Below are positions 42,736 through 51,765 of a stretch of 64,000 nucleotides of DNA, one piece after another; the first letter of the stretch is position 1, and the number at the start of each line of letters is the position of its first letter. Source of the stretch: Hoeflea_A sp963921345. GTDB taxonomy: Bacteria; Pseudomonadota; Alphaproteobacteria; Rhizobiales; Rhizobiaceae. The translations under genes and the position numbers were made by a program. Where the stretch lies: contig OZ001228.1 in NCBI GenBank assembly GCA_963921345.3, positions 186,001 through 250,000 of the forward strand. Direction: 5' to 3'. The notes beneath the pieces were generated by a model, which was given only the letters and a program-made list of their open reading frames with translations, had not been told where the DNA came from and did not search any database.

Positions 42736-43353
42736 ATGGGTGCCGGATCGCCTGACCGAAGACGTTTCCTTGCCATGCTGATGGCATCGCCGATGCTGGT
42801 GCCGGCCGCCAGGGCCTCCGAATCCGGACCGATCGGCAACGTGACCGCGCTGGAAGGGCAGGCGATGGCGATGCGAAGAACACGGGAATATGAGCTGTCG
42901 GTCGGCTCCGAGGTGATGGTGCGCGATGTCGTCAAGACCGGCGAATCGAGCTTTCTGGCCATGCTGTTAGGCGGTGAGACAACGATTCGTCTGGGTGCCC
43001 GGGCCGAGTTGCTGATCGACGAGTATATCGCCGAGATCCGCGGCACCTTCGACCTGTCGCAGGGCGCCATGTTGTTCGACCGCCCGGAGGACGCACCCAA
43101 AGCGCCCACCACCGTGATGACGACCTTCGGTCAGCTGGGCGTGCGCGGCACCCGCTTTTTCGCAGGTCCGAGCGCCGGTACCTTCGGTGTCTTCGTGGAC
43201 CGTGGCCAGCTCGATGTCAGCGCCGCCGGACGATCCGTCGTGCTGGGCGCCGGCGACGGCGTCGATCTGACATCCGGAGGAATTGACGCTGCGGGCGTGC
43301 AGCAATGGTCGCAACAGCGAATCGACGAGGCCTTTTCCAGTGTTGGCATCTAA
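42736..43353 (+). CDS. FecR-domain protein with Tat signal
   Basis: 205-aa exported protein. The signal MGAGSPDRRRFLAMLMASPM has a twin-arginine-like motif and ends near AARASESG. The mature region carries a FecR-type beta-helix domain: SVGSEVMVRDVVKTGESSFL, FLAMLLGGETTIRLGARAEL, TTFGQLGVRGTRFFAG and FGVFVDRGQLDVS. Such soluble FecR-domain proteins are often encoded near CHASE2 adenylate cyclases, as here (44737-46602), and may present a signal to the CHASE2 sensor. The next gene starts within its last codons. Confidence 0.85.
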   Translation: MGAGSPDRRRFLAMLMASPMLVPAARASESGPIGNVTALEGQAMAMRRTREYELSVGSEVMVRDVVKTGESSFLAMLLGGETTIRLGARAELLIDEYIAEIRGTFDLSQGAMLFDRPEDAPKAPTTVMTTFGQLGVRGTRFFAGPSAGTFGVFVDRGQLDVSAAGRSVVLGAGDGVDLTSGGIDAAGVQQWSQQRIDEAFSSVGI

Positions 43354-44728
43354 CCCGCAAGAAACCGTCTACGCCGACGGACCGCTGTCGGCCGATACGC
43401 CGCTTCGGTTCGGCGACCCGCTTCCGACTGAGGCCGATGTGGTGGTGATCGGCGGCGGAGTGATCGGCATCTTCACCGCCCTCAATCTCGCCCGGCGGAA
43501 GAAGCGGGTCGTCGTCTGCGAGAAGGGCCGCATTGCGGCGGAGCAGTCGTCACGCAACTGGGGCTGGATCCGGCAGCAGGGCCGCGACGAGGCCGAACTT
43601 CCGATCATGATGGAGGCCATTCGGCTGTGGCACGAGGTCAGTGCCGAGCTCGACGGGACGATCGGGTTTTCGCGTCAGGGCATCACCTATCTGGCCAGCA
43701 GCGACAGCGAACTGGAGGGGTTGTCGAACTGGCTGGAAATCGCGCAGCGCCACGACCTCGACAGCCGCCTGTTGTCGAGACGGCAGGTCGACGAGTTGAT
43801 CGACAGGTCGGGCGAGCGCGACTGCCATGGCTGGACCGGCGGGATAACGACGGGAAGCGATGCGCGGGCCGAACCGTGGCTGGCCGTTCCTGCGGTTGCC
43901 CGGCTGGCGCAACGGGACGGGGCGGCGGTTAGGGAAAACTGCGCCGTGCGCGCGCTGGAAATCAGCGCCGGTCGGGTGACCGGTGTTGTCACGGAGGAAG
44001 GTTCGATCCGGACCGAGCAGGTCGTGCTGGCCGCCGGTGCCTGGTCGTCGCTGTTTGCCCGCAACCACGGCATCGCCTTCCCGCAGCTCAGCGTCTGCTC
44101 GACCGTCGCCCGCACAGCTCAGCTGCCCGAGTTCATGCAGGGAAATGCAGCGGATGAAGAATTCGCCATCCGCCGCAGGCGAGACGGCGGGTACACGATT
44201 TCGCTGACCGACACGAACCGGTTCTTCATCGGTCCCGACGCCTTTCGTCACGCGGTCAAATACCTTCCCGCCCTGAAGACGAGCCCCAAGGACACCCGGT
44301 ATCGTCCGTGGGCTCCGTCGGGCTATCCGGACTCCTGGACCGTCAGCCGAAAATGGGCGGCGGACGAGCAGTCGCCGTTCGAAACCATGCGTGTCCTGGA
44401 TCCGGCTCCCGATCCGGCCGCCGTGTCGCTTGCCCGCCAGCGTTTCGAGCGGCGATTCCCCTCGATCGGCCAGCCGAAAATTCTGGATGCGTGGGCCGGA
44501 ATGATCGACGCCATGCCGGACGTCGTTCCGATCGTCGACCGGGCCCCGGGTATGGATGGCCTGATCGTTGCCACCGGAATGAGCGGTCACGGCTTCGGTA
44601 TCGGTCCGGCCTTTGGTCGCATCCTGGCCGACATGGTTGCCGGCGATCCGGCCGGTCATGACATGAGCCGTTTCCGGTTTTCCCGCTTCACCGATGGCAG
44701 CAGGCTGGTGGTCGGCCCGGGACTCTGA
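43340..44728 (+). CDS. FAD-dependent amino acid/amine oxidase (DadA-like)
   Basis: 462-aa DAO-superfamily flavoprotein with ADVVVIGGGVIGIFTALNLA as the Rossmann motif, EKGRIAAEQSSRNWGWIRQQ as the flavin-contact loop and GLIVATGMSGHGFGIGPAFG at the C-terminus. The start is a GTG (or the TTG directly after it) overlapping the last 14 bases of the FecR-domain gene, so they are translationally coupled. It resembles D-amino-acid dehydrogenase and sarcosine-oxidase-type enzymes; the substrate is unknown. It converges with the CHASE2 cyclase gene, 8 bp between stops. Confidence 0.83.
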   Translation: MLASNPQETVYADGPLSADTPLRFGDPLPTEADVVVIGGGVIGIFTALNLARRKKRVVVCEKGRIAAEQSSRNWGWIRQQGRDEAELPIMMEAIRLWHEVSAELDGTIGFSRQGITYLASSDSELEGLSNWLEIAQRHDLDSRLLSRRQVDELIDRSGERDCHGWTGGITTGSDARAEPWLAVPAVARLAQRDGAAVRENCAVRALEISAGRVTGVVTEEGSIRTEQVVLAAGAWSSLFARNHGIAFPQLSVCSTVARTAQLPEFMQGNAADEEFAIRRRRDGGYTISLTDTNRFFIGPDAFRHAVKYLPALKTSPKDTRYRPWAPSGYPDSWTVSRKWAADEQSPFETMRVLDPAPDPAAVSLARQRFERRFPSIGQPKILDAWAGMIDAMPDVVPIVDRAPGMDGLIVATGMSGHGFGIGPAFGRILADMVAGDPAGHDMSRFRFSRFTDGSRLVVGPGL

Positions 44729-44736
44729 CCTTCACT

Positions 44737-46602
44737 CTAATCCACCGAATAGGCGCGGATCGTGCCGATCCCGCGCAACTCGAGGTCGCCCATGTCTCTC
44801 AGGTCCGAAGCTCCGGCGAGCGCCTGTGCCCCGGGTCCGATCAGAATCGACGTGCCGAGCCGCTTGTTTGCCTCCTGCAGGCGGGCGGCCATATTGATGG
44901 ATGAACCGAAGGCGGCGTAGTCGACCTTGCCGCTGCCGCCGACATCGCCGAGAACCACGTTGCCTGTTTCGATGCCGATGCGGGTACGGCCGAAGCCGAC
45001 CCTGTCCGCCAGGCCGGAGGATCGGAAATCCTTGGAAAACGACCTGATGTCACGGGCGCAGGCTATCGCGGCATCGGCATGGTCGGCCAGGTCGACCGGC
45101 GCGTTGAACAGGGCGTGCATGCCGTCGCCGATGGTCTTGTCGACCATGCCGCCGTGACTGACGATGATCGCGGTCAGACCCTCGAAATAGCGGTCGAGAA
45201 GGCCGATCAGGTCGGCCGGCGTGATCTTCTCCGTGGTGGTGGTGAACCCCTCGACATCGGTAAACAGGGAGGTGGCGATCCGCTGCTCGCCCTTGAGTTT
45301 GAGAAGATCGGGTTCGGCAACAAGCCGACTGACAACCGGTGCCGGAAGGCGTTGCTCGAAGCGCTGGCGGATGACCGCCTCGCCGATGCGCACGGCGGAG
45401 AACTGGATTGCGCTGGCGGCGACACCCCCCACTGCCATAGCGAGCACCGGCGCGATCGGAGCAAGCACCACGTTGCCGGCGTGGTAGGCCGCCAGGCAGG
45501 CGCCGAGCCACGCCAGCAGAACGATGCCGCCGACGACGGAAGCCGCCAGCGGCCGGGTCGTGGCCACGACGAAGGCCATGAGGACGCCGAAAAGGCAGGC
45601 CGCGACGAGCGAGATCTGCATGGCCCAGCGGGGCGCCGTCGGTGCCGAACCGAGCAGCAGGTTGGTGGCGAAATCCGCGTGGATCTGGACGGACGGTTTG
45701 ACCGGGTCGCCGGGCGCCGGCCGCAGGCCTCCGAGTTCAGCCGCACTCGAGCCGACAAAGGCGATCTTTCCGGCGATGCGCTCTGCCGCGACCGACCTGG
45801 CCAGAATTTCGGTGGCGGAAATCGTGCGCGCCGCTTGCTGATCGCGCGTGGCGAAACGCAGGATCACGTTGCCGCCGCCGTCGAGCCTGGTCTGGCGGCT
45901 GCCGACACGCAGTTGCGGCGGGTTGCCGAGCAGAAACACCGCGCCGGCTCTTTCGGCCAGCCGCAGAGCATCGACGGCCAGCGATGGAAAGGGCTGGCCG
46001 GCAACGGTGACCACCGCCGGCGCTTTGCGGATCAGAGCGTCGAAATCGCCGGCCAGCGACTGGTTCGACAGCCCCGTAGCGGCTTCGACGAGAGGTGCGC
46101 AGGAGGTTTCCGCTCCGACGGCACGCCAGATCTCAGGCAGCCTGACAGCGGAATCGACGGCGACCGGGCTGCGAACGGGTGGCGGTTCGGTGGGGATTGC
46201 CGACAGCAGGAACCCGCTGGTGGCCCTGCTGTCGCCGATCGCAACCAGCAATTCGCGGATGCCGGGCTCGGCAAGGTCGCATGGCGGTTCCAGAACCAGA
46301 TCGAGCGCGATCGAACCGGCGCCGAGAAAATTCAATTGTTCGACCAGTTCGGCAAGCCGGTCGCGCGACAGGCGCCGCCCTTCGAAGCTGTCGAGGCTGG
46401 CACTGTCGATGTCGATCACGACGATATCGTCGGTGGCCGGCGGCGGCAGGATCGAGGCGACGATGTCGATGGCCGGCTGCTCGATGATGTCCGAAAATTG
46501 CGTTGGCATCAGCCAGAACAGCACCGGAACGAGCAGGGCGGCGAGGCTGCCCAGCGTGCCCGATCGGATCTCGCGTCTGCCGATTTTGATCGGTCGCCTC
46601 AA
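44737..46602 (-). CDS. CHASE2-domain class III adenylate cyclase
   Basis: 621-aa membrane sensor making cAMP from ATP. An N-terminal membrane helix (about residues 17-35) leads to an extracytoplasmic CHASE2 domain, then three membrane helices (about 325-415). The cyclase domain follows: first metal Asp in TSLFTDVEGFTT, second in KTIGDGMHALFN, with the adenine-selecting Lys in MVDKTIGDG and the Asn/Arg end region INMAARLQEAN. All catalytic positions appear present. Its likely partner is the exported FecR-domain protein encoded 1.4 kb away on the other strand. It may feed a CRP-type response. Confidence 0.92.
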   Translation of the reverse strand: MRRPIKIGRREIRSGTLGSLAALLVPVLFWLMPTQFSDIIEQPAIDIVASILPPPATDDIVVIDIDSASLDSFEGRRLSRDRLAELVEQLNFLGAGSIALDLVLEPPCDLAEPGIRELLVAIGDSRATSGFLLSAIPTEPPPVRSPVAVDSAVRLPEIWRAVGAETSCAPLVEAATGLSNQSLAGDFDALIRKAPAVVTVAGQPFPSLAVDALRLAERAGAVFLLGNPPQLRVGSRQTRLDGGGNVILRFATRDQQAARTISATEILARSVAAERIAGKIAFVGSSAAELGGLRPAPGDPVKPSVQIHADFATNLLLGSAPTAPRWAMQISLVAACLFGVLMAFVVATTRPLAASVVGGIVLLAWLGACLAAYHAGNVVLAPIAPVLAMAVGGVAASAIQFSAVRIGEAVIRQRFEQRLPAPVVSRLVAEPDLLKLKGEQRIATSLFTDVEGFTTTTEKITPADLIGLLDRYFEGLTAIIVSHGGMVDKTIGDGMHALFNAPVDLADHADAAIACARDIRSFSKDFRSSGLADRVGFGRTRIGIETGNVVLGDVGGSGKVDYAAFGSSINMAARLQEANKRLGTSILIGPGAQALAGASDLRDMGDLELRGIGTIRAYSVD

Positions 46603-46680
46603 GTCAGCATCGCTCGGTTTGCATGGCTTTGCCGGCGAAACTAGACGAACGGCCGAAGGGTCGCAATGCGGTCCTGGACG

Positions 46681-47883
46681 TCAGCCTTCCTGGGTCGTCA
46701 GCTCGCCGTGCACGGGCATCTTGCGGCCCGGCAGGAACAGTGCCGACACGAAGACGATGGCGGCACAGCCGGCCAGCAGCAGGTACTGGATGTCGAAGCC
46801 GAGACCGCGACCATGCATGAAGGCGATCAGCGGTACCACCGCCGAAGCCATGCCGAGCGACAGCACATATTCGACGGACATGATGCGCGACCGCAGGTCG
46901 GAGCGGATGTAACGGCCGAGCAGCCAGCTGGTGATCGGTATGCCGGCAAAGACCATGGTCACCAGCAGGAGGGCGAGACCGAGCGCGGTCCATCCCTCGG
47001 CGCCGGCAAGCAGGGTCAGGAGCAGGCATTGCCCGGCCAGCAGCGTGGCGAGGATCGGCCGCGCGCCGAACCGGTCGAGCAGTTCGCCGACGGGCAGTTG
47101 GGCGAAGGCGGCGACGGCGAAGACCAGTCCGGCGGAGGCGCCGACCCAACCCAGCTCGCCGCCGGCCGCGACGAGCCGTTCGTCGAAGAATTTCGGCAGC
47201 GACACGGTAATGGCGTTGAAGATGAAGCCGCTGAATAGCGCGGCGATACAGACCACCGCGAAAATCACGTATTGGGTGCGCAGGTCGACCGCGATCGGCG
47301 CTTTGACGGCCGTCCGGTCGAACGCTGCGTTGTTGCGGCGCGCCTTGCGGTCGTTCAGGAACATGGCGGCGCCCATGGCGATGCCGAGTATGCCGGGCAC
47401 CGCGAAAGCGCTGCGCCAGCCCCATTGGTCGGCTAGCAGTCCGGTGACGACCGCGGCACCCGCAAGGCCCATATTGCCGAAGACGCCGTTGACGGCGAGC
47501 GCCCGTCCGGTGCGTTTGCCAAGGTCTGTGACCAGTGCCACGCCGACCGGGTGATAAATTGCGGCAAACAGGCCGAGCAGACCGAGGCCGGCGGACAGGG
47601 AGAGCGGTCCGGTCGAAAGGGCGATCAGCAGGCTCGAGCATCCACCGCCGACGAAGAACAGCATTATCAGCTTCATGCGGTCGAACCGGTCGCCCAGCCA
47701 GCCGGCCGGCAGGGTTCCGGCGGCGAACATGACGTATAGCGGCGTGCCGAGAACCAGGGTGTCGGCATAGCTCATGTCCCAGGCCGGTGCGATGGCAAGC
47801 GCCGCCGTCGGAAAGATCAGCAGCAGGAAGTGATCGAAGAAATGCGCCAGGTTGACGAACTGCAGCGCGGTGGTGCGGGTCAT
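46681..47883 (-). CDS. Major facilitator superfamily transporter
   Basis: 400-aa protein with twelve hydrophobic segments. The MFS signature between helices 2 and 3 reads PAGWLGDRFDRMKLI, and the second half repeats it as PVGELLDRFGARPIL. It is divergent from an AraC/cupin regulator with 67 bp between starts, an arrangement like E. coli NimR/NimT, so it is probably an efflux pump or importer induced by its own substrate. No substrate-specific feature was recognised. Confidence 0.9.
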   Translation of the reverse strand: MTRTTALQFVNLAHFFDHFLLLIFPTAALAIAPAWDMSYADTLVLGTPLYVMFAAGTLPAGWLGDRFDRMKLIMLFFVGGGCSSLLIALSTGPLSLSAGLGLLGLFAAIYHPVGVALVTDLGKRTGRALAVNGVFGNMGLAGAAVVTGLLADQWGWRSAFAVPGILGIAMGAAMFLNDRKARRNNAAFDRTAVKAPIAVDLRTQYVIFAVVCIAALFSGFIFNAITVSLPKFFDERLVAAGGELGWVGASAGLVFAVAAFAQLPVGELLDRFGARPILATLLAGQCLLLTLLAGAEGWTALGLALLLVTMVFAGIPITSWLLGRYIRSDLRSRIMSVEYVLSLGMASAVVPLIAFMHGRGLGFDIQYLLLAGCAAIVFVSALFLPGRKMPVHGELTTQEG

Positions 47884-47950
47884 AACGGGTCCTTGGGAGA
47901 ATACCGAGCTTGCAATCTAGCGGCCGGGCGACTTACTGTCTGTCGACGGA

Positions 47951-48691
47951 ATGACAAATACTATCGCCAAGGTGACATCACGACAGGTCGAAGGACGGGC
48001 CACCACCTATGAGGCGGGCACCCATATCATGCCACATGCCCATACCGGCCATCAGATCGTCCACGCCATCAGCGGTGTGATGCGGGTCTTCGCCCAGGAG
48101 GCGAGCTGGGTGTTGCCGCCGGGCAGGGGGCTGTGGGTGCCGGCGCGCGTGCCGCACGAGATCCGCTGCATCAACAGCATCGAGATGCGCACCGTCTACC
48201 TGGACGGGAGCATTCGCGCCGACCGGCCGACGGTGGAGGTCATCGGCATCTCGCCGCTGATGCGCGAAATCCTGGTGCGCTTTGCCGAAGGCTGCTCCGA
48301 TCGACAGATTCCGCATCTGGAGGCGCTCCTGCTCGACGAAATCACGACGACGGCGGCCGAACCGTTCCGGCTGCCAATGCCGCGCGAGCCGCGGATCGTC
48401 GAACTGGTCACGCAATTGCGCGACAGTCCGGCCGACACCACATCGCTGTCCGCATGGGCCGACCGCCTGGGCCTGTCGCAGCGCAGCCTGATCCGCCGCA
48501 TTCGGACGGAAACCGGCATGTCGTTTCGTGAATTGCGGCGCCAGGCACGGATCATGGCGGCACTGGAACGGCTGGCGCTCGGCCAGCCGGTGACGCAGGT
48601 TGCGCTCGATGTCGGGTTCGAGAGCCCCAGCGCCTTCGCCCACGCTTTTCGCATGGTGACCGGCGCAACGCCGCGACACCATGCCGGATGA
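47951..48691 (+). CDS. AraC-family regulator with N-terminal cupin
   Basis: 246-aa regulator. The cupin part has HIMPHAHTGHQIVHAISGVM and PARVPHEIRC (His-rich ligand pocket). The C-terminal AraC double helix-turn-helix has LSAWADRLGLSQRSLIRRIR, MSFRELRRQARIMAAL and QVALDVGFESPSAFAHAFRM, then VTGATPRHH. It resembles NimR. The divergent MFS gene is the expected target. The ATG directly begins MTNTIAKVTS. Confidence 0.9.
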   Translation: MTNTIAKVTSRQVEGRATTYEAGTHIMPHAHTGHQIVHAISGVMRVFAQEASWVLPPGRGLWVPARVPHEIRCINSIEMRTVYLDGSIRADRPTVEVIGISPLMREILVRFAEGCSDRQIPHLEALLLDEITTTAAEPFRLPMPREPRIVELVTQLRDSPADTTSLSAWADRLGLSQRSLIRRIRTETGMSFRELRRQARIMAALERLALGQPVTQVALDVGFESPSAFAHAFRMVTGATPRHHAG

Positions 48692-48746
48692 CGGCCAGCG
48701 GCAATTTGCGCCGAGCCTCGTGCCAAAAAAATTCTTCGCCACAAAA

Positions 48747-48771
48747 GTCACAGCGGCCGGAATTGCCCGTC
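48747..48771 (+). promoter_or_regulatory. Candidate ECF promoter GTCACA-N15-CGTC
   Basis: GTCACA (48747-48752), 15 bp, CGTC (48768-48771), 49 bp ahead of the ABM/sigma operon. It resembles the TGTCACA/CGTC promoters of ECF groups whose sigma factors have C-terminal extensions. The operon itself encodes such a sigma factor, so autoregulation is likely. Confidence 0.5.
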
Positions 48772-48820
48772 TAACCCTGTGATCGCCCCGAAAGGTGGGG
48801 CGCAACACAGGAGAAGTCGC

Positions 48821-49492
48821 ATGAACAAGATGCTTGCAACGGCAGTGGCCGCCGGGACTCTGGTCGGCGGTGCCGCCGCGTCCGACGACCGGGCCTACCT
48901 GGAGTTCGTCGTCTATTCGGTGCACGACGCTGCCGGCTTTCCGGCCACCCGTGCCTCCGCGGCGCGTCAGATCGAGTCCGCGGCTGACGGCTTTTTGTGG
49001 TGGAAGCGCCTGAAGGGCGAAGACGGCCGGTTCGCCGACATCGTTGCCTGGGAAAGCCCGGAAGCCGCGCGGGATGCCGCCAAGCTGGTGGAAAGCGACG
49101 AGCGGTTCCGCCCGCTGATCTCGGCCATCGATACGACCGTGCATTTCGGGCATTATTGGGCTGATGCCGAGGCCGGCACGCTTTCGCGGCAGCTCGACGA
49201 CGGGCCGGTTGTCGAAATCGCGCTTTACACCGTGAAGGACCCGACCGTTCATGCCGAGATCCACGCCGAGCTCTACACCCACCTGGCGAAGCGCGACGGG
49301 CTGGTCGGCGGTGCCCGATTGCAGCGCGACGGTGCGGAAAAGGGCTTCGGCGACCTGCTGGTCTGGCGTGACGTTGCCGCCTATGAAGCGACCGGAAAGG
49401 CATTGATGGAAATGCAGGAACTGGCGCCGTTTTTCGAGGGGACCGACGAGGACATCGTCTTCGCCCTGTTCGAGAAGGATCCGGCCGAATGA
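48821..49492 (+). CDS. Exported dimeric alpha/beta-barrel (ABM-like) protein, duplicated domain
   Basis: 223-aa protein with a signal peptide (MNKMLATAVAAGTLVGGAAA). The mature part has two related halves, each an antibiotic-biosynthesis-monooxygenase-like ferredoxin fold: AYLEFVVYSVHDAAGF with WWKRLKGEDGRFADIVAWES, and VVEIALYTVKDP with VGGARLQRDGAEKGFGDLLV. A strong AGGAGA lies before the ATG. Its stop overlaps the start of an ECF sigma gene (ATGA). Small ABM proteins bind heme or oxidise quinols; here the function is unknown. Co-translation with a sigma factor suggests part of a stress response. Confidence 0.75.
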   Translation: MNKMLATAVAAGTLVGGAAASDDRAYLEFVVYSVHDAAGFPATRASAARQIESAADGFLWWKRLKGEDGRFADIVAWESPEAARDAAKLVESDERFRPLISAIDTTVHFGHYWADAEAGTLSRQLDDGPVVEIALYTVKDPTVHAEIHAELYTHLAKRDGLVGGARLQRDGAEKGFGDLLVWRDVAAYEATGKALMEMQELAPFFEGTDEDIVFALFEKDPAE

Positions 49493-50388
49493 CCGAACGG
49501 CCGAACCCGCTGGCCGCATCCGCCGCGCATGACGCGGCGGATGCCGATCTCGCCCGGCTTGCCGCCGGCGGGGACCGCGATGCGCTGGAGCAACTGGTGC
49601 GCCGCCACCAGCGCTGGGTCTACAACCTCGCGCTGCGCTTCATGCTCAATCCGGACGACGCTGCCGACCTGGCACAGGAGGCAATGATCCGCATCGTCAC
49701 CCGTATCGGCCAGTTCCAGGGCCGGTCGTCGTTCCGCACCTGGGCCTACAGGATCGTCGCTAACTGCTTCACCGATGCCAAGCGCGGCCGGCTGGAGCAC
49801 GCCATTACCGGCTTCGACGATTATGGCGCGGAACTCGATGCGCTGCCGCTGCAGCCGCTCGATCTTCCCGCGGAGTACGAACCGGAACGGGCGCTGATCG
49901 TCGAAGAGGCGAAGAATGGCTGCATGTTGGGTATGCTTCTATGCCTGAGCCGGCCCCAGCGCCTGGCCTATATTCTCGGCGAGATCTTCGAGGCGCCGTC
50001 TGACGTGGCCGCGGATATCCTCGGCCTCAGTCCGGCGGCTTTCCGCAAGCGGCTGCAGCGCGCGCGTGCCGACCTCACGGCCTTCATGACCGACAAATGC
50101 GGCCTGATCAACGAGGCCAATCCGTGCCGCTGCGAGAAAAAGACCAGGGCGTTCATGGATGCCGGCTGGCTCGATCCGGACAAGATCAAGTTCGCCAGCC
50201 GGACGCTGGAGCGGATGAGCGCCCAGGTGCCGGTTGCATCGCGGCAACTGAACCGGCTGGTCGACGAGAAATATGCGGCGCTGTTTCGCGACCATCCGGC
50301 CTACGAGGGCAGGGACCTGGCTGGCAATCTCGGCCGCATGCTGCAGGACCAGGCGACGCGCACGGCCTTCGGCCTGGACGAGCCGTAA
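49489..50388 (+). CDS. ECF sigma factor with C-terminal Cys-containing extension
   Basis: 299-aa sigma-70 family protein. Region 2 (DAADLAQEAMIRIVTRIGQF, then SFRTWAYRIVANCFTDAKRG) and region 4 (SRPQRLAYILGEIFEAPSDV, LGLSPAAFRKRLQRARADL) cover residues 1-195. The remaining 100 residues are an unusual tail starting CGLINEANPCRCEKKTRAFM with a CxC, then helical. ECF sigmas with such extensions often lack a separate anti-sigma factor and use the tail as sensor; the cysteines suggest metal or redox. It is coupled to the ABM-like gene, and an exported protein follows at 50547. Confidence 0.88.
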   Translation: MTERPNPLAASAAHDAADADLARLAAGGDRDALEQLVRRHQRWVYNLALRFMLNPDDAADLAQEAMIRIVTRIGQFQGRSSFRTWAYRIVANCFTDAKRGRLEHAITGFDDYGAELDALPLQPLDLPAEYEPERALIVEEAKNGCMLGMLLCLSRPQRLAYILGEIFEAPSDVAADILGLSPAAFRKRLQRARADLTAFMTDKCGLINEANPCRCEKKTRAFMDAGWLDPDKIKFASRTLERMSAQVPVASRQLNRLVDEKYAALFRDHPAYEGRDLAGNLGRMLQDQATRTAFGLDEP

Positions 50389-50546
50389 AGGATCGGTGTC
50401 TCACATCGGCGGATAAAGCCGCATCCGATTGCGTGTCAGCCGAAAGTCTAAGATCCGGCTGTCTGGTGTCCGCCACATTTCATCTCCACCTGCGGGTCAA
50501 GCGTCCCCGACAAGGGACAGAACCAACCCGCTAGGAGGAATTGCAT

Positions 50547-51026
50547 ATGATGAAATCCCTGCTTCCCGTCGCGGTCATGGCGACGTCGCTGGCCGCCGCC
50601 CCGGTCGCTCTCGCTGCCAACAGCGACAGCACTGCGATCGACGGTACCTATCTGCTGGTGCAGGCCAATGAAAGCCAGCGGGTCCTGGCCCTCAAACCCG
50701 GCGGTGCCGTCAGCCTCATCAGCCAGGGCCAGCAGGTTCGCGGATACACTTCCGGTCTCGGTTCATGGAAGATGACGGGGCCGGACAGCGCCCGGGCCAC
50801 CATTCTCGATTTCAACGATCCGGAGGACAAGACCGGCGGCGACGGCGCATCGCGAATCGTCTTCGACCTGACCTTTTCCGATGAAATCGATGGTCGGTTC
50901 CAGAACGTGAGCGGCGAATATTCGGGTCAGGCCTTTGCCAAGGGCAAAAACCCCCTGGCCGAAGACAGCCAGCCGTCCCGTACCTTCAGCACCACGTTTG
51001 AAGGCATGCGCGTCGGCGTCAGCTGA
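50547..51026 (+). CDS. Small exported protein of unknown function
   Basis: 159-aa protein with a Sec signal (MMKSLLPVAVMATSLAAAPV up to ALAANSD). The mature part is beta-rich and lipocalin-like in pattern (DGTYLLVQANESQRVLALKP, VRGYTSGLGSWKMTGPDSAR, VFDLTFSDEIDGRFQNVSGE), but I cannot name the family. AGGAGG is eight bases before the ATG; a second ATG follows at once. It stands 158 bp after the ECF sigma gene and could be one of its targets. It converges with the TetR gene, 19 bp between stops. Confidence 0.75.
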   Translation: MMKSLLPVAVMATSLAAAPVALAANSDSTAIDGTYLLVQANESQRVLALKPGGAVSLISQGQQVRGYTSGLGSWKMTGPDSARATILDFNDPEDKTGGDGASRIVFDLTFSDEIDGRFQNVSGEYSGQAFAKGKNPLAEDSQPSRTFSTTFEGMRVGVS

Positions 51027-51045
51027 CCGCGCCGCTGCCAGGCCG

Positions 51046-51681
51046 TCAGGAGGACGATGCTTCGCTGGTGTCCTGGCCATTGCGGTACAGCTGCCTGATC
51101 AGCCTGTCAGCGCGGTCGGCCCGTTTGCGGATGGCCGCGTCAGACAGCGGAGTGCGAACATTGATCACCCGCTCGATCTGCAGGTCGCCGATCAGCAGGG
51201 CGATGTAGATCTCCGCCGCTTCCCGGCTATCGCCCGGCGCAAGCGATCCGTCGGCCATGGCGGCTTCGAAAACGTCCGCCAGCAGCGGCATGATCGTCGC
51301 CTTGCCCCCCTCGGCAATGAGGTTGCCCAGTGTGCCGGTTTCGTGGACGTCCCCAGCCGCGGCGCGGTTGAGCGATATGGCCTTTTCACCGGTGACGATG
51401 CGCAGCAGGACGGGGCCGAGTTCGGCGACCGTCTGAAGCGGGGTCAGCCCCTTTTCGCGGAACGTGGCGACCAGCTGCGCCGCATCATGGGCGTTCCTGC
51501 GGACCATGGCACTGAACAGCGCCTGCTTGTTACCGTACCAACGGTAGAGTGTTTCGTTGGAGGCACCGGCGCGCCGGGCGACGGCCAGCATAGAGGTCGA
51601 CTTGTAGCCTTTCTCCCGAAGCAGCTCGTAGGCGGCCGCCTCAATCTGCTCGCGACGTTTCTGCTGATTTTCCTGCCGCAT
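51046..51681 (-). CDS. TetR-family repressor
   Basis: 211-aa TetR/AcrR regulator. The N-terminal helix-turn-helix is in IEAAAYELLREKGYKSTSML, AVARRAGASNETLYRWYGNK and QALFSAMV. The C-terminal ligand domain is not diagnostic. It is divergent from a small membrane protein (83 bp between starts), and the gap contains inverted and direct TACGGATAT-type repeats typical of TetR operators. It most likely represses the membrane-protein/flavoprotein genes and itself. Confidence 0.92.
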   Translation of the reverse strand: MRQENQQKRREQIEAAAYELLREKGYKSTSMLAVARRAGASNETLYRWYGNKQALFSAMVRRNAHDAAQLVATFREKGLTPLQTVAELGPVLLRIVTGEKAISLNRAAAGDVHETGTLGNLIAEGGKATIMPLLADVFEAAMADGSLAPGDSREAAEIYIALLIGDLQIERVINVRTPLSDAAIRKRADRADRLIRQLYRNGQDTSEASSS

Positions 51682-51720
51682 GGAACCTCCGGACCTGGCT
51701 TGACAGGAATCGTATAGCTC

Positions 51721-51765
51721 TGTACGGATATGTCAAATACGTACACATCTATACGGATATTGTCA
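51721..51765. promoter_or_regulatory. Probable TetR operators
   Basis: TGTACG (51721-51726) and CGTACA (51740-51745) form an inverted repeat. TGTACGGATATGTCA (51721-51735) recurs in near-identical form as TATACGGATATTGTCA (51750-51765), directly before the ATG at 51765. The sites lie between the TetR gene and the divergent operon. Confidence 0.6.
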
